From the NCBI GenBank assembly GCA_964019135.1, contig OZ025248.1, forward strand, positions 70,190,119 to 70,254,118: a stretch of DNA of 64,000 bases, written 5' to 3'. This document shows positions 20,653 to 33,296 of the stretch, in pieces (positions within the stretch are counted from its first letter, which is position 1; each line of letters starts with the position of its first letter). Source of the DNA: Arenicola marina. Lineage: Eukaryota > Annelida > Polychaeta > Arenicolidae. The notes beneath the pieces were generated by a model. That model did not search any database. It was not told where the DNA came from and was given only the letters and a program-made list of their open reading frames with translations. Made by a program: the position numbers and the translations under genes.

Positions 20653-21292
20653 CATGCCCCGGCTCGGGGGCTGCCGCTGTAGTACAGGGGAGGGGTGGGG
20701 GTACAGTATGATATGAGATAGGGCAATCAGCACAGTAGCAGAGCAGGTGGATGTGCAGTAGAGTTACATGTATATATCATGCAGTGCATGCAGGCATACA
20801 TTCATGACCAAGCACAAAGCAACAGTCTTGACGCAGTATTGATATTTGTTCTTATGACTACCAGTCAAGTGTCAAGACCGTTCCATCTGAACTTTCAGGT
20901 TAACACAGCCTGCAAACAGCTGTGTAATGCAATGTAATTAAGTCATGTGTAAGACGAAATGGATATGTAGTAAGTGCTGGGCGCGAGACCTGCGTGAGTT
21001 ATGCTGAAAGAGTCGTTCCCGCTGTCATGAGAGATCCACTTGTTAATGTTCTACCCCCCCCCGCCACCCCCTTATTTCTAAAACTACAGCGCCTATATGG
21101 CCATTCCTTATGCTGCAGCCTCTCAAAATTTACATGCTACGCAGCGCAAAGCGATCTGGAGAAATACGCGCATGCCAGAATGTCCCCTGGAACGGTCTAT
21201 TGCTCGTCAGAATTTTCGGCTTCCGCATCGATTATGAATGTTTGCATTTGTAAAATCAGCAAAGCCTTAGAACGTAGAAGTGAGACTAAAGC

Positions 21293-21450
21293 TGTTGCAA
21301 TACACGAATGAAAAGTACATGAAAGCTAAAAGTACACGAATGGAAAGTACGCGAATGGTTACATGAAAGCAAAGTACATGGATGCGAAGTACATGAATGC
21401 AAAGTACACGAATGAAATGCACATGAAAGGAAAGTACGTAGATGAAATGC
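21293..21450. repeat. Minisatellite, AAGTACATGAATG-type unit
   Basis: About ten imperfect copies of a 13-15 bp unit such as AAGTACATGAATGC. The same unit, reverse-complemented, forms the array at 27585-27690. Confidence 0.85.
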
Positions 21451-24118
21451 TGAATATAGCATAATGATTTGTCGCCTCGATTACCCGCCATACATAGTAT
21501 GACGCATGGTGGCGCACCACACGCTGAGCTATCATAATTTAATGTAGCCACCTAATTTAATGTAGCCATGTTAAGAATGAACACATATGGGCGATATGAA
21601 ATGATATGCAGATTAAATTATATATTAAATTATAAAATATACATTTAAATATATTAGGACAAATATGACCAGTCAGAAGATGCCATTGTCACTATAGTAT
21701 TCATCCCTAGAAATATGCACAAAGTGTAATCTGCAAAAATTAAAAAATTGTGTGATGTCACGCCTTGTCTTAAGTGTTCATTATCTTTAAAGTACTGCCA
21801 TGAAGTAATTTTATTGTCTAAACAGTACATTAATTTTCACGAATGTACTATTTTAGCGAGTTGATAAATTGCGATTGACAATGCAACGAGACCAAACAAT
21901 TTTTCTGTTGAACAATCATCCTTCTGTCACGAAATCGACAATCGCAGTCAATGCCAATGCTGAGCAATAAGTGAACTTGTCTGAAACAGGTCACAAACTA
22001 CCACAATGGATGATGAACTGGAAGCTTGCCGCCCGATGGAAAGCCCCAGCAAAAACAGATACAAATTTCTCATCAAAACAAACGTAGATCACAGAATCCA
22101 ATTTTAGAAACTGAATTTGAGATCATATGTAATTCATATGCAAAATACATACCGACATGTCCTTAACTCCTATAATCACACTAGAAATAGTTTTCTTTCT
22201 CGTGAATCCCACGCAACTCAGTTTGCAAAGCGTATCCTATCCATCAACAACGCACTGGTTGTTACTTGTTTCAAACAACTTGTTTCGCAACATCGTTGCG
22301 TGTCATATATGCTTTTAGTATCCAATAGTTTGAACGATTGTAGAATATTCTACATTCAAATGACCATATCGTCTGTATAATGACACATAATCCACTCGAA
22401 GTAGCCTACGCGCCTTGATGCGAAACAAGACTTCATTCTTGAAATCTGAAGACGAACTATACTGATATGTGGCTGCAGCGTCCGACGTTCTTCAATGTCA
22501 GGGCGAACCACTGTTTTAGCTGAACTCACGTATGCCTCAAGTTTACCATTGCTACAATAATACATTTCGTGGGTTCTCAGATAGCATATGGACCGATTTC
22601 AGCGAGTTATTTCATTGGTTTCGTAAGCGAGAGATGCAATGTACATCTTAAAAAAACTCTTATTCACGCTACATTCACCAGGGCTGCGTACCGTAGCACA
22701 ATCGATCGCGATCACACTCCTTACCGTGCGACAAATAAGGAATTGAACTTGGCGGATTGGTCAAGGACGCGTGCAATTTTGAAGCGGAAGTGGGGTATGG
22801 TTCGCCGCGATCAAGAGCAGTCCCGCATGATAATATTAAACTCTGAATGACCATTCTTCTCGGATACATGGGGGATGACCCGTAAATAACGATGCTTTAT
22901 AATGATCTTTTATTCATCAATATTCTACACCATATAGATTGTGCTGCCATTTCCAAAGTAAGAATAACTATTTGTTGCTTATCCCCGCAACGAATGGAAA
23001 TAGTTCGATGTGACCAATGTCGTACCGTAGCAAGTTCCGAGTGACCGAAAATGTGCGCGGCGGTCGATCGTGCTCCGGTACGCAGCCCAGGTGAGGCTCA
23101 CCGACCGTACTTTAAGTCAGAGAATACCCGTGTAACAGGTCATTTCTGAAAATATATGTACTCGGCTTGCGCCTCGTACATTGTTTTTCAAGAATGTACT
23201 GTTACATGGGCATTCTCCTTACCAGAAGAATGCCTCAGAAAACATTTTATTAACGTAATTGTGCGTTATTTATATAAAGAACGACAAAACACTGCGTTCT
23301 TTTAATAATGAACGGCAAAACTGCATTATCTTGATAATTAGCAGTAATTGTTAATATCGACTCGTTTCACTCCGCTAAGTATCACGGTGTAATAAGCCCA
23401 GTTGAACTGAGCTGAGGCGAGCTAGCTGATGTTGTCAGAACTTGCCAATTTCAAGACAAACGAAGGAATGCATAAGTAAATGTTAAGCTCCAAGGGATCA
23501 GAAAGCTCAAAATTCGACAGTTATCGATGGTATAGATTTCTCATACCGTCCATAAATGGAGAACCGTAGGACATCGTCATGTCATGGCCACAGAAAGTGC
23601 CACATATGTGTTTAATGGTTCAGAATAAATATTGCAAAAGATACGACAGTTATGGATGATTTATTTTAAAGCAGAAGTGTTAGATCCCTCATATCGCTTT
23701 TTAGGCGGTGAGGTTTTCAGGAAAGTTAAGCGTAATGACTAGACCCGTGCGTGATGATTTAGAAAACCAGACTTCCCAAATGTCTACTTCCTACACGCCT
23801 TCCCAGCTCTACCCTACCCCCTGGGGTTTCAGAAAGACTAACCGTTGTTTCCATAATGCTCGCTCGCGTATTAGTTTGGCAGTGCAATTGATACAATAGT
23901 CATTTTACTGTGTCCAAATATGGAAAATGAATCGCACAAATCATGAGCAAATGTAATGCCTTGTTATAACAATGTTATAATTAAGTACGTTTAAGAACTC
24001 GCTGTCGTGCATTCCCCAAATAAACCTCTCGACGCTATCGAGTCTCGTGCTTCATTTTGGCGAATGCACTGCAGCTCGTTCTTTAACTAGTACATAAAGG
24101 ACAGGGTTATTAGGGTTA
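21451..24118. other. Intergenic stretch, no gene seen
   Basis: AT-rich sequence with no coding region I can support. It contains the inverted-repeat element at 22676-23093 and a short palindromic stretch at about 23125-23200. Confidence 0.6.
22676..23093. mobile_element. MITE-like element with about 35-bp inverted ends
   Basis: The left end CACCAGGGCTGCGTACCGTA is matched in inverse orientation by the right end TACGCAGCCCAGGTG. Pairing extends through GCACAATCGATCGC. The 418-bp interior has no supported ORF. I could not fix a target duplication. Confidence 0.7.
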
Positions 24119-25171
24119 TTAATTCAATGGAAGTGTCACAGTATTTATGACTTTACCATCGAGCATTAAAGTCTCCACCGTGAACTGTTCCCGCACCTGT
24201 CTCTTGACGAAAGGAAACACCTGCCTGAAACGGGAACAGGGTACATTATAGGGTTTACGGTTACGTTTCTCCTGCATGTGGTTCCAATGGGTGGTCCAAC
24301 ATTCTCTCATCATGTCTGAGTACTCCGGTGCCATGACTTGAAACACGTGACTCAGATTCCGTGGCACTGGCAGCATCATACATTCGAACGGGCGTCGCTG
24401 GAGCGGGAGAATCGATTCTCGTGGCCAACACTTCCGATCATCAACGCAGATGTGGCTTCCGTTATCCACGAAGTGAAACATGTCGACGAACGGCCATTGG
24501 ATGACGTCACGGAAGCTATTACTCGAGGTACTGTAGGGGTATCTTAGCTTCGTGGACGGGTGGGCTGGTGCATCGGGGTTGAAGCGATAAAACTTCGGGT
24601 ATTGTTTGTATCCAAGCATGTACCCGGGCGCTGATGACTTCAGAGCAGCGAAGATGACGTCACTTTGCGACAGGTTAAAGGCGATGTCGATGTCGTCGTC
24701 CCAAGGAATGAAGCCGTGGTGTCTGTAGGAGCCAAGTAAGGAGCCGAAGTACAGGAAGTACGTCACGCCCAGGTTATCCAGAATACCTGCGAAGACGGAC
24801 AGCGTGTCGAGGGACAAAGCGACTGAAGTGGCGTTCATGACCGGCCAAAACGGGGAGAACCTCCTCGTAAATATCAAGTCGCGTCTCACCCAGCGTGCAT
24901 TCCATACGAATCGAGTGCACCTGGGGTTGACGTGGACAGTCTCGCCCTGCGATGATGCGAAGTTGTTGCGATGCGAGATTTGGCGCGTAATGAGGATGAA
25001 GGACGCGAGAGCGCTGGCGACCAATAAAATTCGTATAGTAGCGAACGAGTGGAGTGGGCAACGCTTGTTCAGCCCATAGCAACCCATCGCAAGTGTGGCT
25101 CGCCTCCTCTCGCCACCGCCGATAGTTGGCGCCTCGGTCGTACTGCTTAACCAGGCGTGGTCGTCACACAT
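24119..25171 (-). CDS. LicD/fukutin-type phosphotransferase, type II membrane protein
   Basis: An intronless ORF of 350 aa. Residues about 46-62 (IRILLVASALASFILIT) form a single signal-anchor segment near the N-terminus, giving Golgi type II topology. Residues 143-163 contain FGSLLGSYR and IPWDDDIDI, the nucleotidyltransferase signature of the LicD family, in which the Asp residues bind metal. The family includes bacterial LicD (phosphocholine transfer) and animal fukutin and FKRP (ribitol-phosphate transfer to glycans). The donor here cannot be told. MNATS gives a lumenal sequon. The start is open: the first ATG (25171) or Met29 (MGCYGLNK), closer to the anchor. A mutated copy lies at 33290-33882. 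It is unrelated to the flanking mosaic genes, though a glycan-modifying role in the secretory pathway is compatible. Confidence 0.88.
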   Translation of the reverse strand: MCDDHAWLSSTTEAPTIGGGERRRATLAMGCYGLNKRCPLHSFATIRILLVASALASFILITRQISHRNNFASSQGETVHVNPRCTRFVWNARWVRRDLIFTRRFSPFWPVMNATSVALSLDTLSVFAGILDNLGVTYFLYFGSLLGSYRHHGFIPWDDDIDIAFNLSQSDVIFAALKSSAPGYMLGYKQYPKFYRFNPDAPAHPSTKLRYPYSTSSNSFRDVIQWPFVDMFHFVDNGSHICVDDRKCWPRESILPLQRRPFECMMLPVPRNLSHVFQVMAPEYSDMMRECWTTHWNHMQEKRNRKPYNVPCSRFRQVFPFVKRQVREQFTVETLMLDGKVINTVTLPLN

Positions 25172-26814
25172 GGAACAAGATGGCGTGTGGCTGCCCCGGA
25201 GTATAGTATGGAATATTTGGTCTGGAGAAGAAAAAAAACAAGGTTTAGATCAGTACAGATATACATGCTCTGTCAACAAACTACGCAGATGTGTGTTCTT
25301 TCATTGCTTCAGTATTTCTGATCTCCTCCCTGATTGTCTACGGGTAGACCTGTGCTGTCTTGCCGCGTGTCACGTTCCTGAGGGTCGTTATAATACCATG
25401 ACGCTGACATGAGAGTATCTGACAAGAATAACTTTTATTCGTCACGCCCCCCTATTTATAGAGTGGTCCCTGGCGGTCACATTTGCATAGGTATTCACAT
25501 ATTCGTCTAGCGACTGCTAAGAGTTACATAATCATAACGCGCGCGTACATTACAGACCTATATTCGCCCTAAGCGATATAACGTATGTGCGCTCCAGGTT
25601 TGTCCGAATGCCAGACTCAACATAATGCAGTGATTTTGGCACTAAAGTCAAAATGAACAGCTTTGAACAGCATATTATCGGCCAGACAACATGGTGAGTG
25701 ATGACTTCTTTAGTTATCAAATTATTATTCGACGAAGAAACTGGTTTTTATAGGTTATACCCTGTTGTGATTTTACACCGGAACCATAAAATTGCTCACT
25801 TCAGCAGCTAAGGGTGAGACACTGACTAAAATAGTTTCAAATTATTGTTATACCTCAAAAACGTTAATTATCGTTCATGTACTGTAGTGTAGAATGGGCA
25901 AACGGCCTAAATCCGCAAATGGCATATACATGTGATACAGACTACAACAGCCGGTGTGGTTTAGGCAATACATGTATTAATATAAATGATTGCATGGTAG
26001 TTTGGGGAAAAACGAGAAACATATAAGTACCTTCTTCTCATGGCGAGATGGAAGTATATCGAGCGATAAAGAAAAGGTATAGAACAAGGCTAGGGCATAG
26101 CTATTTAAATAAATAATATTGAAATAATCCCATAGAAACACATATCTGTATCAAAGTAATCCTAGTGTATCAAAGTAATTAGAGAAACCGGTAACATACC
26201 TTTTTAGTCGGACCACGGTGACCAATGCTTGCCCAGAGCTGGGACGGAGATAGTGGGTGCATTTCTTTGGGCGAGGTTCGGTATCCCGCGGCACTGGAAC
26301 CAACCTAATCTCATCACCTTTCAATCAGCCGCCATCTTCTCCCGAATGTCCCGTTGTTGTTTTGAACGGGGCACATCGGCATACTGAATGGATGCGCGCA
26401 CCCATACCCGGGTCGGACGGTTTGCCGAATCGGATGCGTAATGTGCGTATTCGGGTTACCGCAGGGACCTACCGAGCTACCAAAGAAATGCGCCCATAGT
26501 ATCGATTCCGACTCCCCATACGTTTATATACAGGCGGTGACAAGGTAGGGATGTGACAAAACGCATTTTTACGCTGGCGGATTGGACAATACAGGACAAC
26601 ATGCAAATGACACACAGCTTTCGGTGGCAACTCACCTACTCGTATACTCATATTCAAAATGTTGATTCTGTGAGCAGTACTCATCTCTGAATGTGACAAC
26701 AAAGTGACATGCTTGGATAAAAGCAAGTGACCTCAGTGAATGATTGACGCCTGCATCATCGGTAAATAGGTCCAATATGTGACATGTTTTAAGTAAGAGA
26801 AAACACTCGAAAGT

Positions 26815-26879
26815 TGTTGATTTCGTTGTTCAGAATCCATTCGGCTAACGCCTCGTGTATTCTGAACAACGAATCAACA
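26815..26879. repeat. Long perfect-arm hairpin
   Basis: GTTGATTTCGTTGTTCAGAAT is followed after about 20 bp by ATTCTGAACAACGAATCAAC, arms of about 20 bp with one mismatch or bulge. The loop contains CGGCTAACGCCTCGTG. A similar loop, CGGCTTGCGCCTCGT, is in the palindromic stretch near 23160, so this may be a short repeated hairpin family. Confidence 0.75.
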
Positions 26880-27584
26880 CTTTCTCGTGCTTTCTCCTTA
26901 CCGTAATGTATAAGACGAAATAGATATGTAAGAAGTGCTGGGCGCGAGTCCTGCTTGAGTTATGATGACTGGTGATGTTGGCAGTTCCCTCGACAAGGAT
27001 CAACCTGTCGCTGTCAGATCTCCAAACTAGGCATGTGTGAAGAATCTACGATGCCTGCAGGCAAGCAAAGCGGCGGTGCATGCGGAGCGGTATCGCTGTC
27101 TTAATGAATGGTATTGATTACAATCTTGCAATCTTGCAATCTTGCAATCTTGACGTCGGCGCCAGTCATAGTTCGGTACTCATAGGCCTCCAGCCTTACG
27201 AAAATATCTAGTTGTTGTATATACGATATATCGTCTAATCTTAATTGCCTGCGTTACCAATTTAGCAAGTGTATGGATTATCTGTCATCTCAAGCTGTAA
27301 TTAAATACGTAGTGGTTTCATTATTACAAGAGGTAACTATATCTTTTCATATAAGATGAACCCAACTGGCGACCTATGACTTGTTATTCATTGAACGTTG
27401 CATATTTCTATTTATATACTTGAAATAAAAAAATAATGGTACAAATAAGTTAAAAAAAAAATGGAATGTCACGTATGACACGACAGATATAACCAATGCT
27501 TATATGTGTTGCTTACATATATAGCGAAAACCCAGAGCCCTATCTTACGTCAGCTATACTGGCATGACTCGTCCAGGCTGTATT

Positions 27585-27690
27585 AATCCATGTACTTCCC
27601 ATCCATGTACTTCCCATTCATGTACTTGGCATTCATGTACTTTGCTTTCATGTACTCTCCCATTCATGTACTTTCCATTCGTGTATTCCA
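27585..27690. repeat. Minisatellite, CCATTCATGTACTT unit
   Basis: Seven or so copies of TCCATGTACTTCCCAT-like units of 14-16 bp. It is the reverse complement of the unit in 21293-21450. Confidence 0.85.
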
Positions 27691-27839
27691 ACACTTTTAT
27701 TCTCGGTTCTATATCGACACCTACACGCTCAGTCTATTGTCTTTGCCGATTTCACAGATATACACATTATTTCAGTGACTTTCATGCGAAAATCTGCTGA
27801 AAATCCCAACGAGCAATATACCGTTCCAGATACCCCAGG

Positions 27840-30730
27840 CGACACCTATCGTCAAAAATACACACTACGTGTTTCGGGTTAGAAAACAGATTCTCGCAGG
27901 CGTTTACCATGCATGCCTATGGGGTTGGTGCAGGTGCCCGGCTTCAACGTTTTTTTTGTCACGGGTAGGTTGGTTCTATGGCATTGTTACTCACAGAACA
28001 AACACAAAAGATGTCTCTATAAACTGTCCTGTAAATATTACATTATAGAATGGAAGCACAGGTTATATTTTAGTAGTTTAAGAATAATTTAATTATAGTC
28101 CTATCTGTTAGGACATTCCTGGTTGCTACGCAACAAGGTAACAAGCCACTCGAGTGCATGCACCTAGATTCGCATCGAAAGACAGTGTATACCGGTCCAT
28201 ATTATCGCTTTATAACAAGTTATAATCGGCACACATCGGGTACCAAGTTATGCATTCTGTGAAATATATCATTCTTCAATTAAATTTTTATTATATCTAG
28301 ACAAAATAGACGCCAGAACGATGATTATTCCCGTACTGCAAACCGGGAATAGCCTGCGACTTTCCTGCTACGCACAGCGTGGTGACAGTCGTGCCAATCG
28401 CAGGTTGGCATTTATATCCGCTGTTTTCTCGGCTTTTATGCCTCCATCTCGTTCTTAAAATGATATTATTTGATATTATTATTTAGTTAAGATATTTATC
28501 TGTACTAAGTGGGTTTTTGTTTTTAGAAAACACCCTGTTAACCTATGATAAACTGTTAGGCAGCTGTAAGTCAGTTTCGCCTTTTACATGCTATGCAGCG
28601 CAGAGCGGGCTTGAGACACGCGCCTGCCAGAATTTCCCCTACAACGGTCTGTTGTGGCCCTTTTAGCAGTAAAAGTTATGAGTTACAATTGGTTGATGAC
28701 AAAACCCGAAACTACGCGATATAGCAGAATAGGTAAATACATTTAACACGATGGCGTGTACACCCGTGGAATTGATATAACTTGAAAGACGATATACTCG
28801 ATGGATATACGCCCAGCAGGCATTGCTAGTTGAAATTCGGTCGTCTTTTGGTCGCAACTTGGTCACGACGTCGGGCGACGCAATCGCGACATAAAAACGA
28901 CGTCACTTTCACGACGCAATTTCGACCATCACAGCCCGACGTCGATACGACGTCGTAATTCCGTCAGCATACGACGCATATATAAGCCCTCTGACCAGAC
29001 GTCGATATGACGTCGGAATGCCGTCAGCGAAGTTAGTAAAAAATCTGGTGGGGGCGGGGGGGGGGGGGGGCGGGGTTACGCGGGTGCCCCTTGATGCCTG
29101 AGGAAGCGACTGAAACTTTTCGTCCATAGAGCGAGTTTGTCCGAAATAAAAAACCAAGCGGGTCTGCATGGAGCCGCGACACAGAGAGGGTCAATGGAAA
29201 GAAGATACCCTCCCGAGCGGATTCTGAAGTTGAAATACCCCTTCCGAGGTAAAAACAGACCACTCCGAAACCCAGCAATTACAATGTAAGTCTTATTACG
29301 TCCCGCGCCCCGCGACCTGAACAATGCAAAACAGAAAATTGACGTCATTTAAAGTTGCATATCGAGTTCTTTCCCGCCAAAACTAAGCCCAGGCGAAATT
29401 GATATCAAAAATTGCAGAAATCTCAATTGTCTAATTCTGTAAATTCAGAAACCTGATAATCATCGCCGTTTGGGCTGTGATGTGGCAAACGTGTCTATCC
29501 CCGGACACCATAGAACTCTGTCTCGGCACTGCTACTTATACCAAAGCACACAAACTGATGAGGTTTACCACTAAAATGAAAACTTGTGGAAAATTGATAT
29601 CCCGGTCAAGAGTAAGAGACTCCATTTAGCAGTCTGGCATGCGCTGAGTATAGGCAAAAGAAATCTTGAATGAATCGAGGAGTGGTTCTTATTCGTATTT
29701 TGACCTCTCTAGTTTTGGCGGGAAACAGCTCGATATGCAACTTTAATGCGCGTTGTCTCCATGGCAACAAATTCGCCAACTGCCACCACGACAGTTGGCC
29801 CGACCATGTTGATCTTTGAAAGTAGGCAAGAGACACTTCTGAAGTTCTAGTATCCTACGGGACGATACTCCATGACTTTGTTACTCAATATGGATACAGA
29901 GCACCTTGTGAGAGTACTCGAGCACATGGGAATCATAGACATAGTAATCGGTAAGCGGATTGCTTCGAGTTTTCATTATTAACGTAGCTTTATTTATTTA
30001 TTTCTACTGTGCCTGTGCTGTGAGGCGCGGCCATTCGGTGATTCGAGCTGCACTTACCAAGCCTGCCTCTAAGCAGCATGTGTGCCGTTAGCACTTCGTG
30101 ATAAGTTAGAGACAGGCCTGGTAAGGGCTGCCGCCATGGTTCTTTTTCAGTTGATCGACCTACCAGCCCGTATAACAAATAGAATATTTTAGTCACCAGT
30201 GTAGTTAAAGAGAGTCGTGCAGAGAGCCACCCTTTAGGTTGTACACATGGACCCGCCACGACTCGCTCCGACGTCGTTATTTCGTCAGATAAACGACGTC
30301 GCATGTTTTTGCAAATACAACCAAAATACGACCAAATTACAACCAACGATTCCGACGTCGTTTCAGCGTCAAAACGACCATAAATGTCTGCTGGGCGTAA
30401 GCGAAAATCCAATACCATAGATTCTAATTTGACGCTGGCGGGCCAAAATCTCGCGCTCACGGCTGGGGGTTCAAGTCACAGGCTCAAGAAAGTGAAAGGG
30501 GTGGGGGGGGGGGAGGGGGGCGAATAGACTGTTCTCGATAACCTTTGCGACGTCAAAAACAAACACTTCGTGTTTCGGGTGAGAAAACCAATTCCCTTAC
30601 GCGTTTGCCATGCATGCAAATGCAGTTGGTTCAGGTGCCAGGCTTCAACATTTCTCTTCTCAGGGGTATGTTGCTATACGGAAGCGTTATTCACAGAACA
30701 AGCAGAAACGATCCCATTAAAACAAATTGT
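27840..30730. repeat. Dispersed repeat pair (27840-28030 and 30545-30730)
   Basis: Both segments share TACGTGTTTCGGGT-like starts (CTTCGTGTTTCGGGTGAG in the second), GTTTRCCATGCATGC, GGTTGGTGCAGGTGCC and GCTTCAAC. They are about 190 bp each, in the same orientation, either side of the 28810-30397 element. Confidence 0.6.
28810..30397. mobile_element. Non-autonomous DNA transposon with CGCCCAGCAG ends and TA duplication
   Basis: Starts CGCCCAGCAGGCAT and ends ATGTCTGCTGGGCG, inverted ends with one mismatch. It is flanked by TA on both sides (28808-28809, 30398-30399). Both terminal regions are built from ACGACGTCG and GGTCGT subrepeats. The 1.59-kb interior includes a G-run stretch at 29040-29305 that is probably a nested repeat, and no transposase. 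TA duplication suggests a mariner-like target preference. Confidence 0.7.
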
Positions 30731-33214
30731 TATTTGTTTATCTTCCCCAAACAAAATTAACTCTGAGCAAGAAAACATCGTGGCACAAACACTTTAAGTA
30801 ATATGTCATATAGGTAAAACCTAAAAGGGCGAGCGCAACTATTTTTGGACCGAAAAAGTTCTACTATTTCTAGGCTAAAGTAGGTACTGATTGTCTGAAT
30901 TACCTGGATATATCTAAAAAGAATATGGAAAGTGTTGTAGATTTCTAGTGCATCTCATCTGGTCTATAATGATCGCTAATATAAGTGGATTCATAACGCA
31001 TAACTAATGCAGCTACTGGGAAAGGTATGAAAACTATATGGGTGTATAAATCTGTAATGAGGTGGATATACATAAACTGCATGTCAAAGCATATGGAAAT
31101 GTAGGCCTGTATGTTTACATCAAATAACAACACGGATTGAAGTGATGAAATACTGAGTATGCTCCTATGATCATTAACAAAACAAAACTGGCATGCACAC
31201 ACTACATATGGTCAATAGCAGATTGTGTGATATACTTCATATGTTAACAATATGGAATTCATAACAGTATTTTCGCTAAATGGTTACATTATATCATAAT
31301 CAAGATAATATTCAACTTGAACCAAATTAACCGATGAAACCTTGAAAGTAAGAAAACAGTTAAATGTCTGTATTTTCACGGAGAATAGGTATCTCACATC
31401 TTTCTAGGATATGACATATGCTTTACATGGTAGAAGTATATAACCCTGTGATTTGGGAGCATGACTTTGCAAACAAAGAAAATTGAGTGACATAGATACA
31501 GTATGACAAGACCGGGAATGTTCCATAAAGCACCACTTAACTACATAAGTATGTGGCCCGGCCTAATTTACCAGATATGTGTCAAATTTGAGTCCAGCTA
31601 AAATAGTCACTTTGACAACATTTTAAACAGTGTTTTGTGTCAAGCAATTGGTAATTAAACAATTTGAATATATTATAGAGACAATGATTGTCAATCTTGA
31701 TACAAAGTCAAATCAAATTTATATATATATGAAACATGGAAATTATAAAAGGATGATCCTATTATGCAATGCAAGGTTTTGAAGAAACAAGTTTATATGG
31801 TAAATTAAGCTGGTAAGACAATTTCATGCCAGTGTGCTAGTTCATAAAACAATTGACAATATAGCCATATTTCCACATCGCTGGATAAATCAAAATCACT
31901 TTTAATATATGTGGTTAGCAGTAGTTTGACCAAATCTCAGAACAAAAGAATTTCAAACCCTGAATGTAATTAGCCCCTCTGCAACTTACATGATATGCTG
32001 GAAGCCAATTAGATGGAGTAATCAGAAATAAAACCATGGTATGTCCACATGGGAATGAAAATAAACAACTTTAGACTTACAGTAACACTTGAGCAATTTT
32101 ACACTATCTTTTTTTGGCAAACACTTGTAAATTCTCTTACAGAACTAGGCTAAATTAACAGACAACAAGTGGATAAATGACATGCAGTTATTAAGTGCTT
32201 AACCTATAACATGCTTTATAGATATAACACATAAATTTTGTGTACCTATATGCATGGCTTATAATAAGCCGAAGAAATATTATAAATATATCTATTAAAA
32301 TAAACTTCCTCTAACTTAAGGTACTGATTGACACTAATGGCATGCAAAAAAGGCTGATTTTCAGTCAAAGGTAATTAATTGGGAACAAAATATTTTGTGA
32401 TAATTTTTGTTTACATGTAAATTTTAAAATATCTTTCATTGAAAGACACACGGTGTGTGTTTGACACAGTGACAACCCGACACAGTAAAAATGAGTCACA
32501 CTAACCACACCGACGGCGATGGGTAGCAGTGCAGCCAGTTCAACAGCTCAGGCTCAGCTGTCAGAACGACAGACGGACAGACAGACAGTTGCCAGAGTGT
32601 GAAAGCAGGTCAACAAACTGGCGAATGGCGTAGAATTACACGCCGTTTTGCACAATGAATTAAGTGACACTTATCTGTGATCGTTGTTTCATCACATTAT
32701 CAGTTTCTGGTCCGTTAATTTTCTTTGCGAAATGGCGATTTCAAGCAGTTTAAGTGAGCAGACGAGGAAAGCTAGCAGACGACCAGCCATTTTCTTAAAC
32801 GGAGACGCTCATAGTTTACGAGGATAATTGTTTTTAGGGGATAATTTTGTGGTTCCACTGAAATTTGCTCCTTACTCAGAAACGTCTCATGGGGGCTGTT
32901 ACGCGAAATGAAAGTCCAAGCCTATGCTTGAAATAGACTTTGATTATGCATGCATGTTACCTAAAGAGCTCGCTTGCGTTCGCTATAATGGAATCACAGC
33001 TTATATTTCACTAGATTTCACTGCCAGTCGGTCACACTTGGACAGACAAGTGCGCTCAGAGTCGCGTTGAAGAAACAGTGTATACCGGCCCATATCATTG
33101 CTCACCAGGTTCCTCACCAATGTGTATCATTAAACCCTGGGCAAATAGGAAATGGAGCGAATCGGTGTTTTAGGCCGATTTTGTCCACGAAGATGAACGA
33201 TGAACGTGCCTCAG
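30731..33214. other. AT-rich stretch, no gene seen
   Basis: About 30930-32430 is uniformly AT-rich, with short tracts such as ATATATATAT near 31725 and no long open frame. From 32430 to 32900 the composition becomes more balanced, with GACAGACGGACAGACAGACAG (an imperfect CAGA tract) near 32565. I find no exon. Confidence 0.55.
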
Positions 33215-33216
33215 AT

Positions 33217-33296
33217 TAGGCGTCCAGGATTCGAACCCGGGACCTATTAATCTGCGGTCGAATGTGCAAACGACTATTATACCTGAGTTCCGTTAT
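33217..33296 (-). tRNA. tRNA-Cys(GCA)-like relic
   Basis: The minus strand contains ACCGCAGATTAATAGGTCCC and GGGTTCGAATCCTGG. This is the anticodon-arm to T-arm region of a tRNA-Cys with GCA anticodon and a good B box (GGTTCGAATCC). The 5' part (CTCAGGTATAATAGTCGTTTGC) is a poor D arm and no acceptor stem pairs, so it is a pseudogene or the head of a SINE rather than a working tRNA. Confidence 0.5.

Larger units (their letters stand above)
19366..21129. repeat. 3' flank of gene 1, duplicated at 45713-47476
   Basis: From GGATGTCTCGGAGTCAATGA to GCAGCCTCTCAAAA this 1.75-kb stretch is highly similar to 45713-47476, in the same orientation. The other copy has about 65 extra bp near 46303. It includes a CACG microsatellite (20318-20335) and a nested inverted repeat at 20517-20652. 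Open frames inside are not supported by any domain. It begins about 35 bp after the gene 1 stop, so it is probably the 3' UTR and flank. Confidence 0.85.
25172..28809. other. Intergenic stretch, no gene seen
   Basis: No supported coding region. It holds a hairpin at 26815-26879, a minisatellite at 27585-27690, a CAATCTTG microsatellite near 27120-27155, and a dispersed repeat at 27840-28030. The block near 26900-26965 (GTGCTGGGCGCGAGTCCTGC) resembles 20945-21000, and 28585-28650 resembles 21130-21205. Confidence 0.6.

Noticed and set aside
32700-32800. Minus-strand MAGRLLAFLVCSLKLLE, which looks like a signal peptide
   Set aside because: It stops after 32 codons with no suitable donor or continuation.
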